Positions 8,818-17,137 of a stretch of DNA of 64,000 nucleotides are shown piece by piece. This DNA comes from JAPPHA01 sp963662815. Its GTDB lineage: Bacteria > Pseudomonadota > Alphaproteobacteria > Rhodobacterales > Rhodobacteraceae. The notes under the pieces were generated by a model, which worked only from the letters and a program-made list of their open reading frames with translations, was not told where the DNA came from and did not search any database. The stretch's first letter is position 1. Each line of letters starts with the position of its first letter. The stretch is from assembly GCA_963662815.2 (NCBI GenBank), contig CAXXWA010000009.1, positions 124,001-188,000 of the forward strand, written 5' to 3'. Position numbers and translations under genes: made by a program.

Positions 8818-8859
8818 TCCAGGAAGGATCGCTCCCGAATTCGAACCGCCCTTCCTGGA
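8818..8859. terminator. Convergent-gene hairpin
   Basis: TCCAGGAAGG (8818-8827) pairs with CCTTCCTGGA (8850-8859) around a 22-base loop, in the 160-bp gap between the convergent FAD oxidoreductase (+) and CobW-like (-) genes. It could serve both transcripts. There is no clear U-tract on either side, so the terminator role is inferred from position. Confidence 0.45.
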
Positions 8860-8894
8860 AACGTGAGCAATTTCACTTTGCAAAGACAGCCGCC

Positions 8895-10547
8895 TTACGC
8901 GGCCGAGGCTTGCAGCCACTCCGGCCTTGGCCGGTTGTAGCCGATGGCATAGTTGTTGCCGCCTCGGTCTTCTCCGGCGACCAGCCAGATAGGCATGGCC
9001 GCGAGATTCTCCAAAGGCCGTTCGACACTTCGGCAAATGTTGGCGGGATGGCCGCGGGAACGGTCGAAATGTTCCCCGCTGGCGGCGAAGTACACTATCA
9101 GAACGGCCCAGGGCTCATCCGACGCCGGACAGATCCAGTCGTCGGCAAGCGAAGACAGCACAGCACCTGCCTCCAAGCCAGGACCGGCGATCGGAAAACG
9201 GCACGCCACTGCCCGGGTCGGGTCAACGGGGAAATATCGCGCCTCATCGGCAACAAGATCATCCCCGCGTGTTGCCAGCCAGTGGGTTTTCTGGGTGATC
9301 ACCTCTGTATCCAGAAGGTTCACATCCGCTCCGAGCCTGTCGGTCACTTGTGAGAGAAGCCTTGGATCCTCGCACAGATCGAGGATCGCCCAGGCGTCAA
9401 TCTGACCTGCCGCAACCGACCAGGGGTTATGGACATTCCAGAGGTTGGCGGCACTGCTGCCACCCGGCACAAAAACCGTCGAAAGGGCTTTGCGGGCCTG
9501 ATTGAGGACATCGCCGTTCAATCGCTGCGGTGCACTAGATTGGCGCAGCATGCGCTCCAACCGGCGCCCTCGGGGAGCTTGCTCTTCGCAACGGGCGCGA
9601 AAGCTGGCCTCGATGCCCGCCGCGTCAAGATTGCGCCCGATACAGATCAGTCGTCCCACATCAATCGCTTGATCATCCGCAACGGGTACTGGCGGATAGA
9701 ACAGCGGACCCGTGCTGTGAACATAGCACGCCCGGTCTGCAAAAGGGATCGTGCCCTTCATGCGCAACAGGTTCTCGCCTTGCGACTGCACCAGAAGCTG
9801 CACCCAGTGAAAGAAGTTGTCGCGCTCGATCCCCGGTCCAACCACGAAATCGAAATTCTCGATCCCATCAAGGCTCCTGTGACCCGATGTTGGCGGCAAT
9901 TCGTCCGGAAAGCGATAGGCCGCGTGCGATCCGGCAAATGCGGCCACCAGATCGTCGGTTCCCTTCTGGCCGATCAGCTCATGTCGCACCGCAAGCGGGT
10001 TCAGGCTTTCGATCAGGGCCATGGTCTCTGCCTGATCCGAAACGCTGGCCAGATCGATTTTCGACAGGATCAGAATATCGGCCAGGGTGATTTGATTGGC
10101 GACTTCGGGCAGATCACCCGACTGCTGTCGGCAGTGCAGCGCATCCACCACCGTCGCGACATGCTTGATCGCGAGATGATGCGACAAGACCTCATCGGTG
10201 TTGATCAGTTGCAGAATGGGGACCGGATCAGCAAGCCCGGTGGTTTCAATGATGATCGGCCCGCTGATCGATACTTCACCCGACAAGAGGCTCTCAACGA
10301 GTGTCACCAATTCATCGCGGAGATCCCCTTTGAGCGAGCAGCAAAGGCAGCCCGAACTCAGTAGCAGCACGTCTTCCTTGACCTCGCGCACTATCTCATG
10401 GTCGAGGCCGACATCCCCGAATTCGTTGATCAGAACCATCGCACCGGAAAGTTCGGGGCATTGCAGAAGCTTGTTCAACAGGGTGGTTTTGCCGCTGCCC
10501 AACGCGCCGGTGATCAGGCACATGTCGAAAATAGTGCGCGTCGTCAT
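8895..10547 (-). CDS. CobW/COG0523 GTPase fused to a second domain
   Basis: 550 residues, longer than the usual 320-400 for COG0523 metallochaperones. The N-terminal GTPase shows Walker A GALGSGKTT (14-22), the metal-binding CLCC (67-70), IIETTGLADP and the base-recognition LSKIDL. A CobW C-terminal region follows to about residue 335. From about 365 to 550 there is a separate domain (LWNVHNPWSVAAGQIDAWAI, LGADVNLLDTEVI, DEARYFPVDP, then RGHPANICRSVERPL). Its layout recalls phytanoyl-CoA-dioxygenase-like proteins, but the HxD iron pair is not visible, so that is only a guess. Known COG0523 proteins insert or buffer zinc, cobalt or iron for client enzymes. The clients here may be the metal-dependent amidohydrolases nearby. 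Confidence 0.75.
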   Translation of the reverse strand: MTTRTIFDMCLITGALGSGKTTLLNKLLQCPELSGAMVLINEFGDVGLDHEIVREVKEDVLLLSSGCLCCSLKGDLRDELVTLVESLLSGEVSISGPIIIETTGLADPVPILQLINTDEVLSHHLAIKHVATVVDALHCRQQSGDLPEVANQITLADILILSKIDLASVSDQAETMALIESLNPLAVRHELIGQKGTDDLVAAFAGSHAAYRFPDELPPTSGHRSLDGIENFDFVVGPGIERDNFFHWVQLLVQSQGENLLRMKGTIPFADRACYVHSTGPLFYPPVPVADDQAIDVGRLICIGRNLDAAGIEASFRARCEEQAPRGRRLERMLRQSSAPQRLNGDVLNQARKALSTVFVPGGSSAANLWNVHNPWSVAAGQIDAWAILDLCEDPRLLSQVTDRLGADVNLLDTEVITQKTHWLATRGDDLVADEARYFPVDPTRAVACRFPIAGPGLEAGAVLSSLADDWICPASDEPWAVLIVYFAASGEHFDRSRGHPANICRSVERPLENLAAMPIWLVAGEDRGGNNYAIGYNRPRPEWLQASAA

Positions 10548-10559
10548 GCCGCGGTCGGC

Positions 10560-11285
10560 CTAGCCCGGTGCCGATTCAACCGGTTGACGATCGACAAACA
10601 TATGGGGAATTTTGATCAACTCGTCATAGGTGTCCTGGATATCGCGGCGAATGGCGATTTTGCACATGTCGACGTCTCGCGCTCTGAGAGCAGCAACTAG
10701 ATCGAGGTGCTGTTTGGTGCGCCAAACAACACCGTCGGACCGCAGCGAGGCGTGCATGAAAGCCCCAGCTCTAATCCACAATCCGAAGATCAGGCTGAAG
10801 GTCAACGGGCGCTGTGCTGTCTCGTAGAGCGACAGGTGGAATCGCCGGTTCAGCTCAATGCAATTCTGGGTCTTGCGATCCTTGATCGCTTCCAGCAATT
10901 CATTGTTGATGCGCTCCAACTCGTCGATCTCGGCCTCCGAAACCCTTTGCGCCGCGATGGCCGTGATCCTGACCTCAAGATCGACTCGCAACTCCGTCAA
11001 TTCGGTGAATTGCTCGCGCGTCAGGGCGGGAATGCTGACATGCTGATTCGGATGAACGTCCAGGGCCGACTCCGCCGTCAGCCGATTGAACGCAATTCTT
11101 ACCGGAGTTTCCGATACGTCCAGGGCAGACGATAGTTGTCGCAACGAGATCTTCTCGCCTGGGCGAAAATAGCCGCAAGACAAGAGGTAGACGACGTGCC
11201 TGTAAATCTTGTCCTGCAAAGAATCGGTCGGCTTTGCCTTGGGCCAGATAAATTCGTCACTTGTTGATAGCGGCGGAAATTGCAT
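10560..11285 (-). CDS. GntR-family regulator, FCD subfamily
   Basis: 241 residues. The winged helix-turn-helix lies in residues 20-85 (LQDKIYRHVVYLLSCGYFRP, then LSSALDVSETPVRIAFNRL), followed by an all-helical FCD ligand domain (LRVDLEVRITAIAAQR, then LNRRFHLSLYETAQR, where the DxxxH-type metal or ligand residues sit). FCD regulators usually repress catabolic operons and release DNA when an organic acid binds. A palindrome 26 bp upstream of the start (11311-11323) suggests autoregulation, and a 12-base core of it recurs before the second importer operon at 24.7 kb. Confidence 0.87.
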   Translation of the reverse strand: MQFPPLSTSDEFIWPKAKPTDSLQDKIYRHVVYLLSCGYFRPGEKISLRQLSSALDVSETPVRIAFNRLTAESALDVHPNQHVSIPALTREQFTELTELRVDLEVRITAIAAQRVSEAEIDELERINNELLEAIKDRKTQNCIELNRRFHLSLYETAQRPLTFSLIFGLWIRAGAFMHASLRSDGVVWRTKQHLDLVAALRARDVDMCKIAIRRDIQDTYDELIKIPHMFVDRQPVESAPG

Positions 11286-11310
11286 GTTCGGCTATTCTAT
11301 TGCCATGCGA

Positions 11311-11323
11311 TCACAAATTGTGA
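11311..11323. promoter_or_regulatory. Candidate operator of the FCD-GntR regulator
   Basis: TCACAAATTGTGA: arms TCACA/TGTGA around AAT, placed 26-38 bp upstream of the regulator start. The overlapping 12-mer CAAATTGTGACC (11314-11325) occurs again exactly at 24693-24704 before the importer operon. Assignment to this regulator is inferred from adjacency and recurrence. Confidence 0.5.
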
Positions 11324-11360
11324 CCTGATTTGCGTACCATTCCGATCATGTCGAGGTCAA

Positions 11361-12716
11361 CTATCCGTCCATGCCGGGATGGATCAGGCACTTGCCCCGC
11401 CCGAAAAGATCCTCGTCGACCTGCCCGCTTTCGCAGACCACCTCGCCGCGGCTGATTGTCAGGACCGGCCAGCCCTTGAGCTTCATGCCCTCATAGATGC
11501 AGGTGCCCTTTTCCTCGTGAACGACCTCTTTTTCAAGGTCGAGATCGACCATGACAAGATCGGCGTCGGTCCCTGGGTTGAGCGAGCCCTTGCCGGGGTA
11601 AATGCCAAAGCGACGGGCCGGGTTGGCGGAGTTGAGCTGCACGAGCCGCTGGAGCGGCAACCCGCGCTGATGCACTCCGTGGTGCAGCAGAAGCGCCAGT
11701 TCCCAGGGGAAGGACACAACACCGGGTTTTTCGGTCCAGACATTTTCGCGCTTCTTCGGGAAAAACGGGACGTGATCGGATCCCAACGAATAGATATTGC
11801 CGTTCAGGATGCTCTTCCATAGCCATTCCTTCTGCTCTTCGTCCCGAAGCGGCGGCGAAATCTTTGCCTCGACCCCGATATCTTCGTCATAAGCCGTGCG
11901 CACAAGATAATGCGGGCAGGTCTCGATACAGACGTCGATCCCTTCGGCCTGTGCGGCGGCGGCCAGATCACCGCCTTCGCCTGCGGTGGTGTGCACCACC
12001 TGCAGACGTGCGCCGGTCTTGCGGGCCAGAAAGATCATCCGTTTTATGGTCTCGATTTCGCACATCACGGGGCGCGATTCCGAATAGGCCGCCAGATCGA
12101 TCCGACCGGTTTCCATTATCTCCTGCTTGATCCAGCGGGCAATCGAGGTGTTCTCGCAATGAACGCTGACCACCCCGCGCGGCAGTTTGGCGACCTGGCG
12201 CATTGTGGCATAAACCCAGCCGTCATTGGCCGGAACAATGCCGATTGGGTTGTCGGGTTCGTACCCGAAATAGAGTTTGAAGGATTGCACCCCGGTTTCG
12301 CGTACGATGTCGGGGATTTCGTGGATGTGTTCTTCGCGCTGAATGCCGAAGTGAAAGCCGAAATCTATGGGAGCATTGGCTTCGCCCCTTGCCCGGCGGT
12401 CCTTGTAGAACGGCAGGTAAGAACCGTCCTTATTGCGGATGTATAGAAAGGTGGTCGTCAGCCCGCCCTTTGCCGCAGCGGACAGTTCGGTACGCATGTC
12501 TTCGTCATAATCGTAGTTGACGCCCAAATGGCAATGCGGGTCGAACACGCCCGGCATCACGACACGGCCCTCGGCGTCGACAACGCGGTGCGCATCAAGC
12601 ATGTCGCCCTTGCCCGCAATGCCCGCAATCTTTGCGTCCTTTACCGCAATCGCCCCTTCACAGTCGATATGTTCATCGACCACGCGGGCATTCTTGATCA
12701 CCAGGTCGTATTTCAT
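11361..12716 (-). CDS. Hydantoinase/dihydropyrimidinase-like amidohydrolase
   Basis: 451 residues from the ATG at 12716, which overlaps the upstream stop by 4 bp (12713-12716); the longer frame upstream is not needed. Metal ligands of the cyclic-amidase group are all present: H61 and H63 in DPHCHLG, the lysine to be carboxylated K147 in QSFKLYFGY, H186 in VHCEN, H242 in VHTTAGEG and D314 in GSDHVPF. The enzyme should open a cyclic amide (hydantoin, dihydropyrimidine, allantoin or dihydroorotate type) in the cytoplasm using two divalent metals. It is the last gene of the six-gene operon. Exact substrate is unknown. Confidence 0.85.
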   Translation of the reverse strand: MKYDLVIKNARVVDEHIDCEGAIAVKDAKIAGIAGKGDMLDAHRVVDAEGRVVMPGVFDPHCHLGVNYDYDEDMRTELSAAAKGGLTTTFLYIRNKDGSYLPFYKDRRARGEANAPIDFGFHFGIQREEHIHEIPDIVRETGVQSFKLYFGYEPDNPIGIVPANDGWVYATMRQVAKLPRGVVSVHCENTSIARWIKQEIMETGRIDLAAYSESRPVMCEIETIKRMIFLARKTGARLQVVHTTAGEGGDLAAAAQAEGIDVCIETCPHYLVRTAYDEDIGVEAKISPPLRDEEQKEWLWKSILNGNIYSLGSDHVPFFPKKRENVWTEKPGVVSFPWELALLLHHGVHQRGLPLQRLVQLNSANPARRFGIYPGKGSLNPGTDADLVMVDLDLEKEVVHEEKGTCIYEGMKLKGWPVLTISRGEVVCESGQVDEDLFGRGKCLIHPGMDG

Positions 12717-13621
12717 GACCGCACCTCCACCAGTCTGATGATCCGCTCGGCAATGCCCTTCCACTGGCTGCGACCCACAGTGATCGGGGCCCGGCGGCCA
12801 AGAGCACGCCCCCAAAGCGCATTCATCCCCTTGGATCTCGCATAGTGCAGGTCCACCCCGCCCGGGGGCGCTGCAACATCCATCAAAAAGACCGATGGTT
12901 GCATCCGGTCAATCGCCTCCTTGTTCACGACCGGTGCGGGCACGGTCGAAACCACGATATCGGCCTCGGCACAGACATCGCCAAGCTGATCGAGCGTCAC
13001 CGCCCCTGCCCCGACGCCAATCGCTTCGGCCCGCTGAACCGGGTTGCGGGCTGCGACAGTCACCTTTCCACCCAGCAGAACCAGAGTGCGGGTCAACATA
13101 TGGGCCACATTGCCCTGCCCCACGACAACGCAGTTCGAACCGTGGATCGACACATCGGTATTTTCGACGATCAGCTTCAGCGTCAGCTCCACAATCGAGG
13201 GCATCCGCAAGAGCATCAATTCCTTGTCGGTTTCATATTCGTGGCAACCGATACCCATGTCTTCGCAAAGCGCAGCCAGATCAGGGTGCGGATAGCCCAT
13301 GATGATATGTGCCCCAGGCTTGGCATGGGAAAGTAGCTCGCGGTCAGGGATGATCGTCTCGGTCGCGAAGATGGCGCCGTCCACAGACATGCCCGGTATG
13401 GGAAAAAGAATGAAATCGGCATCCGTCACCGCCTCGACCGCACTTTCGGCGAGGCGGATGTTTCCCTTGTCGCTGTCATCCAGCGGATAGCCGAAGACCG
13501 AAACGCGCGCTCCGCTGGCCGCGGCCAAACGGGCGATTTCGTTTTCGCGGGCATCCCCGCCCACAACCGCGATGTTCAGCGCGGCCCAATCAATGGTAGT
13601 CATGTCGGGCATCTGATACAT
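12713..13621 (-). CDS. Dipicolinate synthase subunit A-like dehydrogenase
   Basis: 302 residues with two Rossmann-like units. The first opens with IAVVGGDARENEIARLAAAS, the hallmark of SpoVFA/DpaA; the second has VVVGQGNVAHMLTRTL. Other family phrases are FPIPG, EYETDKELMLLRMPSIVE and MDVAAPPGGVDL. In Bacillus, DpaA with DpaB converts a dihydrodipicolinate precursor to dipicolinic acid for spores. There is no DpaB here and no sporulation context, so the protein probably oxidises or reduces a related cyclic imino acid. It is separated by 3 bp from the upstream opine-dehydrogenase-like gene and overlaps the downstream amidohydrolase by 4 bp. Confidence 0.75.
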   Translation of the reverse strand: MYQMPDMTTIDWAALNIAVVGGDARENEIARLAAASGARVSVFGYPLDDSDKGNIRLAESAVEAVTDADFILFPIPGMSVDGAIFATETIIPDRELLSHAKPGAHIIMGYPHPDLAALCEDMGIGCHEYETDKELMLLRMPSIVELTLKLIVENTDVSIHGSNCVVVGQGNVAHMLTRTLVLLGGKVTVAARNPVQRAEAIGVGAGAVTLDQLGDVCAEADIVVSTVPAPVVNKEAIDRMQPSVFLMDVAAPPGGVDLHYARSKGMNALWGRALGRRAPITVGRSQWKGIAERIIRLVEVRS

Positions 13622-13624
13622 TGC

Positions 13625-14704
13625 CTATACCTTTACGATTTCACGGACCTCATCAAGGCTCAGCCCTGCCAACCCAAGGGCCGAGGCCGAACGGCCCTTG
13701 GCAATTAGATCCTCTCCCACCAGACCGCGGCCGATTTCCAACAAGGCCGACGCGGTCGGCACCTCGACCCCGGCACAATTTGCAAGTTCGACCAGGGGCA
13801 GAAGACCCTGCCCGAAATCTTCAAGATAGTAGCGGTGGTTCAGACTGTCGGGCGCTTTCAGGGTCGCGTTCACTTCGCCACCTGAAATGGCATCCCGATA
13901 GGACTTTCCTGCATCTTTCTCCTCGACGGTGCCGATGCGCACCATTTCCTCGACCAGAGTAGGAAGCGCGTGCCCAAAGGCCTCGCCCACCGCGCGGCGG
14001 TCGGCGTCGAGCCGTTGCATCACGCGTGCAACACCTTCGCTCAGCCCCTGCCGATAGAAGGTAAAATCGCCGCCGGTCTCTTCGACCCAGGACGCCCCGA
14101 GAACCGCGCCTGGCGGGTGCAGCACCATATTGACGTTGGAGAGGCTCGAAAAAAGCACGTCCGAGACGACAGAGACGCCCGGGAAAAGCTCTTGCGCGAT
14201 CTCGACCGCCGCCAGTCCGCCGGGCAGACCTGCCGCGCGCACCGACTTGGCGCGGCCAGTGATGTTGACGCTGTCCGCCTTGGGCTTGCGCGCGACATAG
14301 GTCAGAGTCGAAAATTCCGCCGTTGGGGGAAGCGGCTTGCCCAGCCTCTCAAACACCGCGCGAAACTCCAGCGCACCGCCGGTGTGGCCGGGATTTAGCA
14401 CGATGGGCCCAACCCAGCCACTTTCAGCAAGCGCCTTTGCGATGCTTGAATGGGCCAGGGTCGGGAGTACTACCAAGGCCACATCTGCGCCATCAAGGGC
14501 TTTGGTGAGATCCCGCGTGGCGAGGGCCGGCGTGACCCGCCCTTCGCCCAGCGCCCCAAGGTAGCCGAAATGGCCAAGGGACATGATCTCCTCAATGGCG
14601 GGCGCGCCGCGATTCCAAAGGGCGCAGTCGAAACCTGCGAGCGTCAACTCGGCGCAGGCAGACAGACCGCCGCTGCCCGCTCCAAGAACCGCGACCCGTG
14701 TCAC
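13625..14704 (-). CDS. Opine dehydrogenase-like (octopine/nopaline DH family)
   Basis: 359 residues. The NAD(P)-binding N-terminal domain begins VAVLGAGSGGLSACAELTLA, with ALWNRG after the second strand. The C-terminal octopine-DH domain has the conserved histidine H196 in SNVNMVLHPPGAVLG, which is the catalytic base in this family. Members reductively condense an amino acid with a 2-oxo acid or split opines oxidatively. In a catabolic operon with hydrolases the oxidative, opine-cleaving direction is the natural inference, but metallophore synthesis enzymes (staphylopine type) share this fold. The start overlaps the stop of the upstream enolase-family gene by 4 bp (14701-14704). Confidence 0.8.
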   Translation of the reverse strand: MTRVAVLGAGSGGLSACAELTLAGFDCALWNRGAPAIEEIMSLGHFGYLGALGEGRVTPALATRDLTKALDGADVALVVLPTLAHSSIAKALAESGWVGPIVLNPGHTGGALEFRAVFERLGKPLPPTAEFSTLTYVARKPKADSVNITGRAKSVRAAGLPGGLAAVEIAQELFPGVSVVSDVLFSSLSNVNMVLHPPGAVLGASWVEETGGDFTFYRQGLSEGVARVMQRLDADRRAVGEAFGHALPTLVEEMVRIGTVEEKDAGKSYRDAISGGEVNATLKAPDSLNHRYYLEDFGQGLLPLVELANCAGVEVPTASALLEIGRGLVGEDLIAKGRSASALGLAGLSLDEVREIVKV

Positions 14705-15897
14705 AGCGCGTATTCCTTGATTTTGTCCTTGTCGATCTCGATGCCAAGGCCCGGCCCCTTGGGTCGCATGACCCTTCCATCCTTGAACTCGAAGGCCTCA
14801 GCAATGACGTCGTCAAGATAGTAGATGCCCGCCACCTCCGGTCCTGCATGACCCTTGGGCTTTGAAACCGGGCAAACCGACGGCAGGATTGCATTTGGCA
14901 AGGCCGCACCCAGATGCAGGTTCGCCGCATTGCCGATGCCAAGCTCAATCGAGCCGCCGATGTCGGAGTGCATCCGAAGCGCGGCCGCAAGATCACCTTG
15001 CTGTTTCGCCCGATAAAGACCGCCCGGCTTGGTGACATAGCAGGAAATGCACTGAGCGGCGTCGAGTTCTTGCAACTCCAAGATGTCATGCATGGTCCAG
15101 GCGCTTTCATCCGCCATCACCGGGCTGTCGATCCGTGCTGCCACGCGGGAGAGATCACGCGCACCCATCAGGGGTTGTTCGCAGAGCATGATCCCATACT
15201 CCTCTTGCGCCTGGGTCACCCGCACCGCTTCGCTGACGCTGCCATAACCCTCGTTGCCATCGACGCGGATCTTGACCGTCTCACTGACCTCTTCGCGAAG
15301 ACGGCGCACCAGTTCGACATCCCGGATCGCATCGAGTCCCGTCTTGCACTTGATGGTCAGCGCCCCTTCGGCAACCGCGATCTTGGCCTCTTCGATGCAT
15401 TTGTCGATGGGCATGATCCCCAGCGAATGGGCCACTTCGATCCCATCGCGGTAATCCCCTCCAAGCAGATCGCATACCGGACGGTTCAGGGCCTTGCCCA
15501 TGATGTCATAGATCGCAATATCAAGTGCGGCCTTGGCATAGGGGTTGCCCTTCACCACCTTGTCCATGCGGTTGTGGATCTGCCCGATACGGACGGGATC
15601 CATGCCTGTGATGGCCGGAAACAGATGGTCTTCGACCATGTGGCAGACGGTTTCGGGGGTTTCACCGAAATAACGCATATCCGCGCCACCCCAGGTTTCG
15701 CCTGCCGGGCTTTCGCCCCAGCCAACAAGCCCGTCATCGGTCTCGACTCGCACCACAGCGTGGTGGCCGATCGGCGTCGACATCTTCGACGCCCATGTGT
15801 GATCGCGGCGCGGCGGCACAGAGACTTTGAAGGTTTCGCATCGGGCCAGTTTCATCCGCTTTTCCACTTCCATTGCGGCCTCGCCGGGCCTGTTCAC
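14701..15897 (-). CDS. Enolase superfamily enzyme, muconate-lactonizing subgroup
   Basis: 398 residues from a GTG at 15897; ATG codons at 15873 and 15855 are alternatives. The GTG is chosen because it gives the same 4-bp stop/start overlap seen elsewhere in this operon. The KxK pair is K183/K185 in TIKCKTG, metal ligands are D213 (VDGNEGY), E240 (CEQPL) and D263 (ADES), and the opposite lysine is in YVTKPGG (about 290). This is the muconate-cycloisomerase/racemase subgroup, which includes dipeptide epimerases, N-acylamino acid racemases and cycloisomerases. It probably epimerises or cycloisomerises the pathway intermediate. Confidence 0.85.
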   Translation of the reverse strand: MNRPGEAAMEVEKRMKLARCETFKVSVPPRRDHTWASKMSTPIGHHAVVRVETDDGLVGWGESPAGETWGGADMRYFGETPETVCHMVEDHLFPAITGMDPVRIGQIHNRMDKVVKGNPYAKAALDIAIYDIMGKALNRPVCDLLGGDYRDGIEVAHSLGIMPIDKCIEEAKIAVAEGALTIKCKTGLDAIRDVELVRRLREEVSETVKIRVDGNEGYGSVSEAVRVTQAQEEYGIMLCEQPLMGARDLSRVAARIDSPVMADESAWTMHDILELQELDAAQCISCYVTKPGGLYRAKQQGDLAAALRMHSDIGGSIELGIGNAANLHLGAALPNAILPSVCPVSKPKGHAGPEVAGIYYLDDVIAEAFEFKDGRVMRPKGPGLGIEIDKDKIKEYAL

Positions 15898-16874
15898 TGA
15901 ACCTCGTAGAGTTCAACGATATTCCCGTCTGGATCATTGACATAGATGGTCAGACCATAGGGGCCGGGCCCTAGCTCGCGGACGAAGGGCGTGCCATTGG
16001 CCTTGAGCTTGTCGTTGAGAGCCGCCACATCCTGAACCTCAAAGGCGAAGTGATCCATCTGCGCCTGACTACCGGTCCCGCCCTCGGTCAGCCCGAGACC
16101 CTGGTTGGTCACGATCAGCGGGCGTCCATCGGGCAGGGGCTTGGCGTCCGTCTTGCGCGTGAACCCCAGCTGATCGACATAGAACGCCGCAGTCGCCTCC
16201 ATGTCCTTGCACTTCAAGAGCAAATGCCCAAAGCCAAGCGTTCTGGGCTTCACCGCCTCCTTCAGCCAGGCAAACACATCCGCGCTGTCGGTGATATGGG
16301 CCAGATATTGCTTCCAGACTGCCTTGGCATTCTCTTCCCATTCCGGGCGCACACCGGCAATTCCGTCGTCAATGGCGATCACGTCATAGTCGCGCAGGTA
16401 GGCTTCCCGGATCGAGGTTTCGACACAGGCGTTGGTGGTGGCACCGACGATGAAGATCGCCTCTATCCCGGCCATTTCCAGCATGGTGTTGAGCCGGGTT
16501 TCATAAAAGGCGCCAAAGCGGTGCTTGCGAATGACGTTCTCCGGCACGGCATTTGCGAGGTTCTTGATCTCATCCACAAAGGCGGCATCCCAGCTACCTG
16601 CCAACGCCGACACCTTCTTGCGCTTCGAGGTATGCGACGGCAACCGCTTGCGCCCGCGCCGTTTGTCAACCTCGGTATGTTCCTGAAGCGTCCAGTACAC
16701 CGGAGCGCCCGCTTCCCGAAAGGCTTCAGCCAGCTTGCCGATCAGCGGGATTGTCTCTTGCGCGGGCCTGACGTTTATCCCCGAGATGCCCAGCGTCCCC
16801 TCGTCATGGACAAAGGCATTCTGCGGGTCGATCACCAGCAGAGCGACCTTTCTGTGATTCAGGAGTTCGAGCAT
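15894..16874 (-). CDS. Isochorismatase-like hydrolase fused to a glyoxalase (VOC) domain
   Basis: 326 residues, against about 200 for a single-domain cysteine hydrolase. Residues 1-205 carry the isochorismatase-fold triad D16 (VIDPQNAF), K117 (IRKHRFGAF) and C150 (TTNACVETS), as in N-carbamoylsarcosine amidase, ureidoacrylate amidohydrolase and nicotinamidase. Residues 213-326 form one VOC unit with possible metal ligands H217 (GFGHLLL), H275 (MDHFAFEV) and E321 (NIVELYEV). The fusion may couple hydrolysis of an N-carbamoyl or amide group with isomerisation or lyase action on the product. The start is 9 bp after the tautomerase-like gene. Confidence 0.85.
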   Translation of the reverse strand: MLELLNHRKVALLVIDPQNAFVHDEGTLGISGINVRPAQETIPLIGKLAEAFREAGAPVYWTLQEHTEVDKRRGRKRLPSHTSKRKKVSALAGSWDAAFVDEIKNLANAVPENVIRKHRFGAFYETRLNTMLEMAGIEAIFIVGATTNACVETSIREAYLRDYDVIAIDDGIAGVRPEWEENAKAVWKQYLAHITDSADVFAWLKEAVKPRTLGFGHLLLKCKDMEATAAFYVDQLGFTRKTDAKPLPDGRPLIVTNQGLGLTEGGTGSQAQMDHFAFEVQDVAALNDKLKANGTPFVRELGPGPYGLTIYVNDPDGNIVELYEVQ

Positions 16875-16883
16875 GGTGGCTCC

Positions 16884-17105
16884 TTATTTGTAGGTGTCGA
16901 GTTCGTCTCTCGGGATGTCTTTGCGGTCGATCCCCAGAACCCCTGCCCGAGCCCAGTCATGCAGCTCATAATCGGTGAATGTGACGTGCAGACCATCCTT
17001 GTGAACGCCCAGGTGTTCGACCATTGCATCGGTGATCGCCTTGGCCGCTGCCCGTTTTTGCTCCGGACTTCGGCCCTTCCAAAGGTGGACATGAACGACA
17101 GACAT
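16884..17105 (-). CDS. Tautomerase-family small protein lacking Pro-1
   Basis: 73 residues, the size of a 4-oxalocrotonate tautomerase monomer. The body fits the family: VHVHLWKGRSPEQKRAAAK, AITDAMVEHLGV, then a strand HVTFTDYELHDWARAG. The catalytic N-terminal proline that should follow the initiator Met is Ser2 here (MSVVHV), and no in-frame upstream start gives a proline. It may be catalytically silent, or it may use another residue. It is first in the minus-strand operon, with a possible regulator site 33-45 bp upstream (17138-17150). Confidence 0.72.
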   Translation of the reverse strand: MSVVHVHLWKGRSPEQKRAAAKAITDAMVEHLGVHKDGLHVTFTDYELHDWARAGVLGIDRKDIPRDELDTYK

Positions 17106-17137
17106 TTCCAAAACTCCGATCTCATTTCGTGACCACA

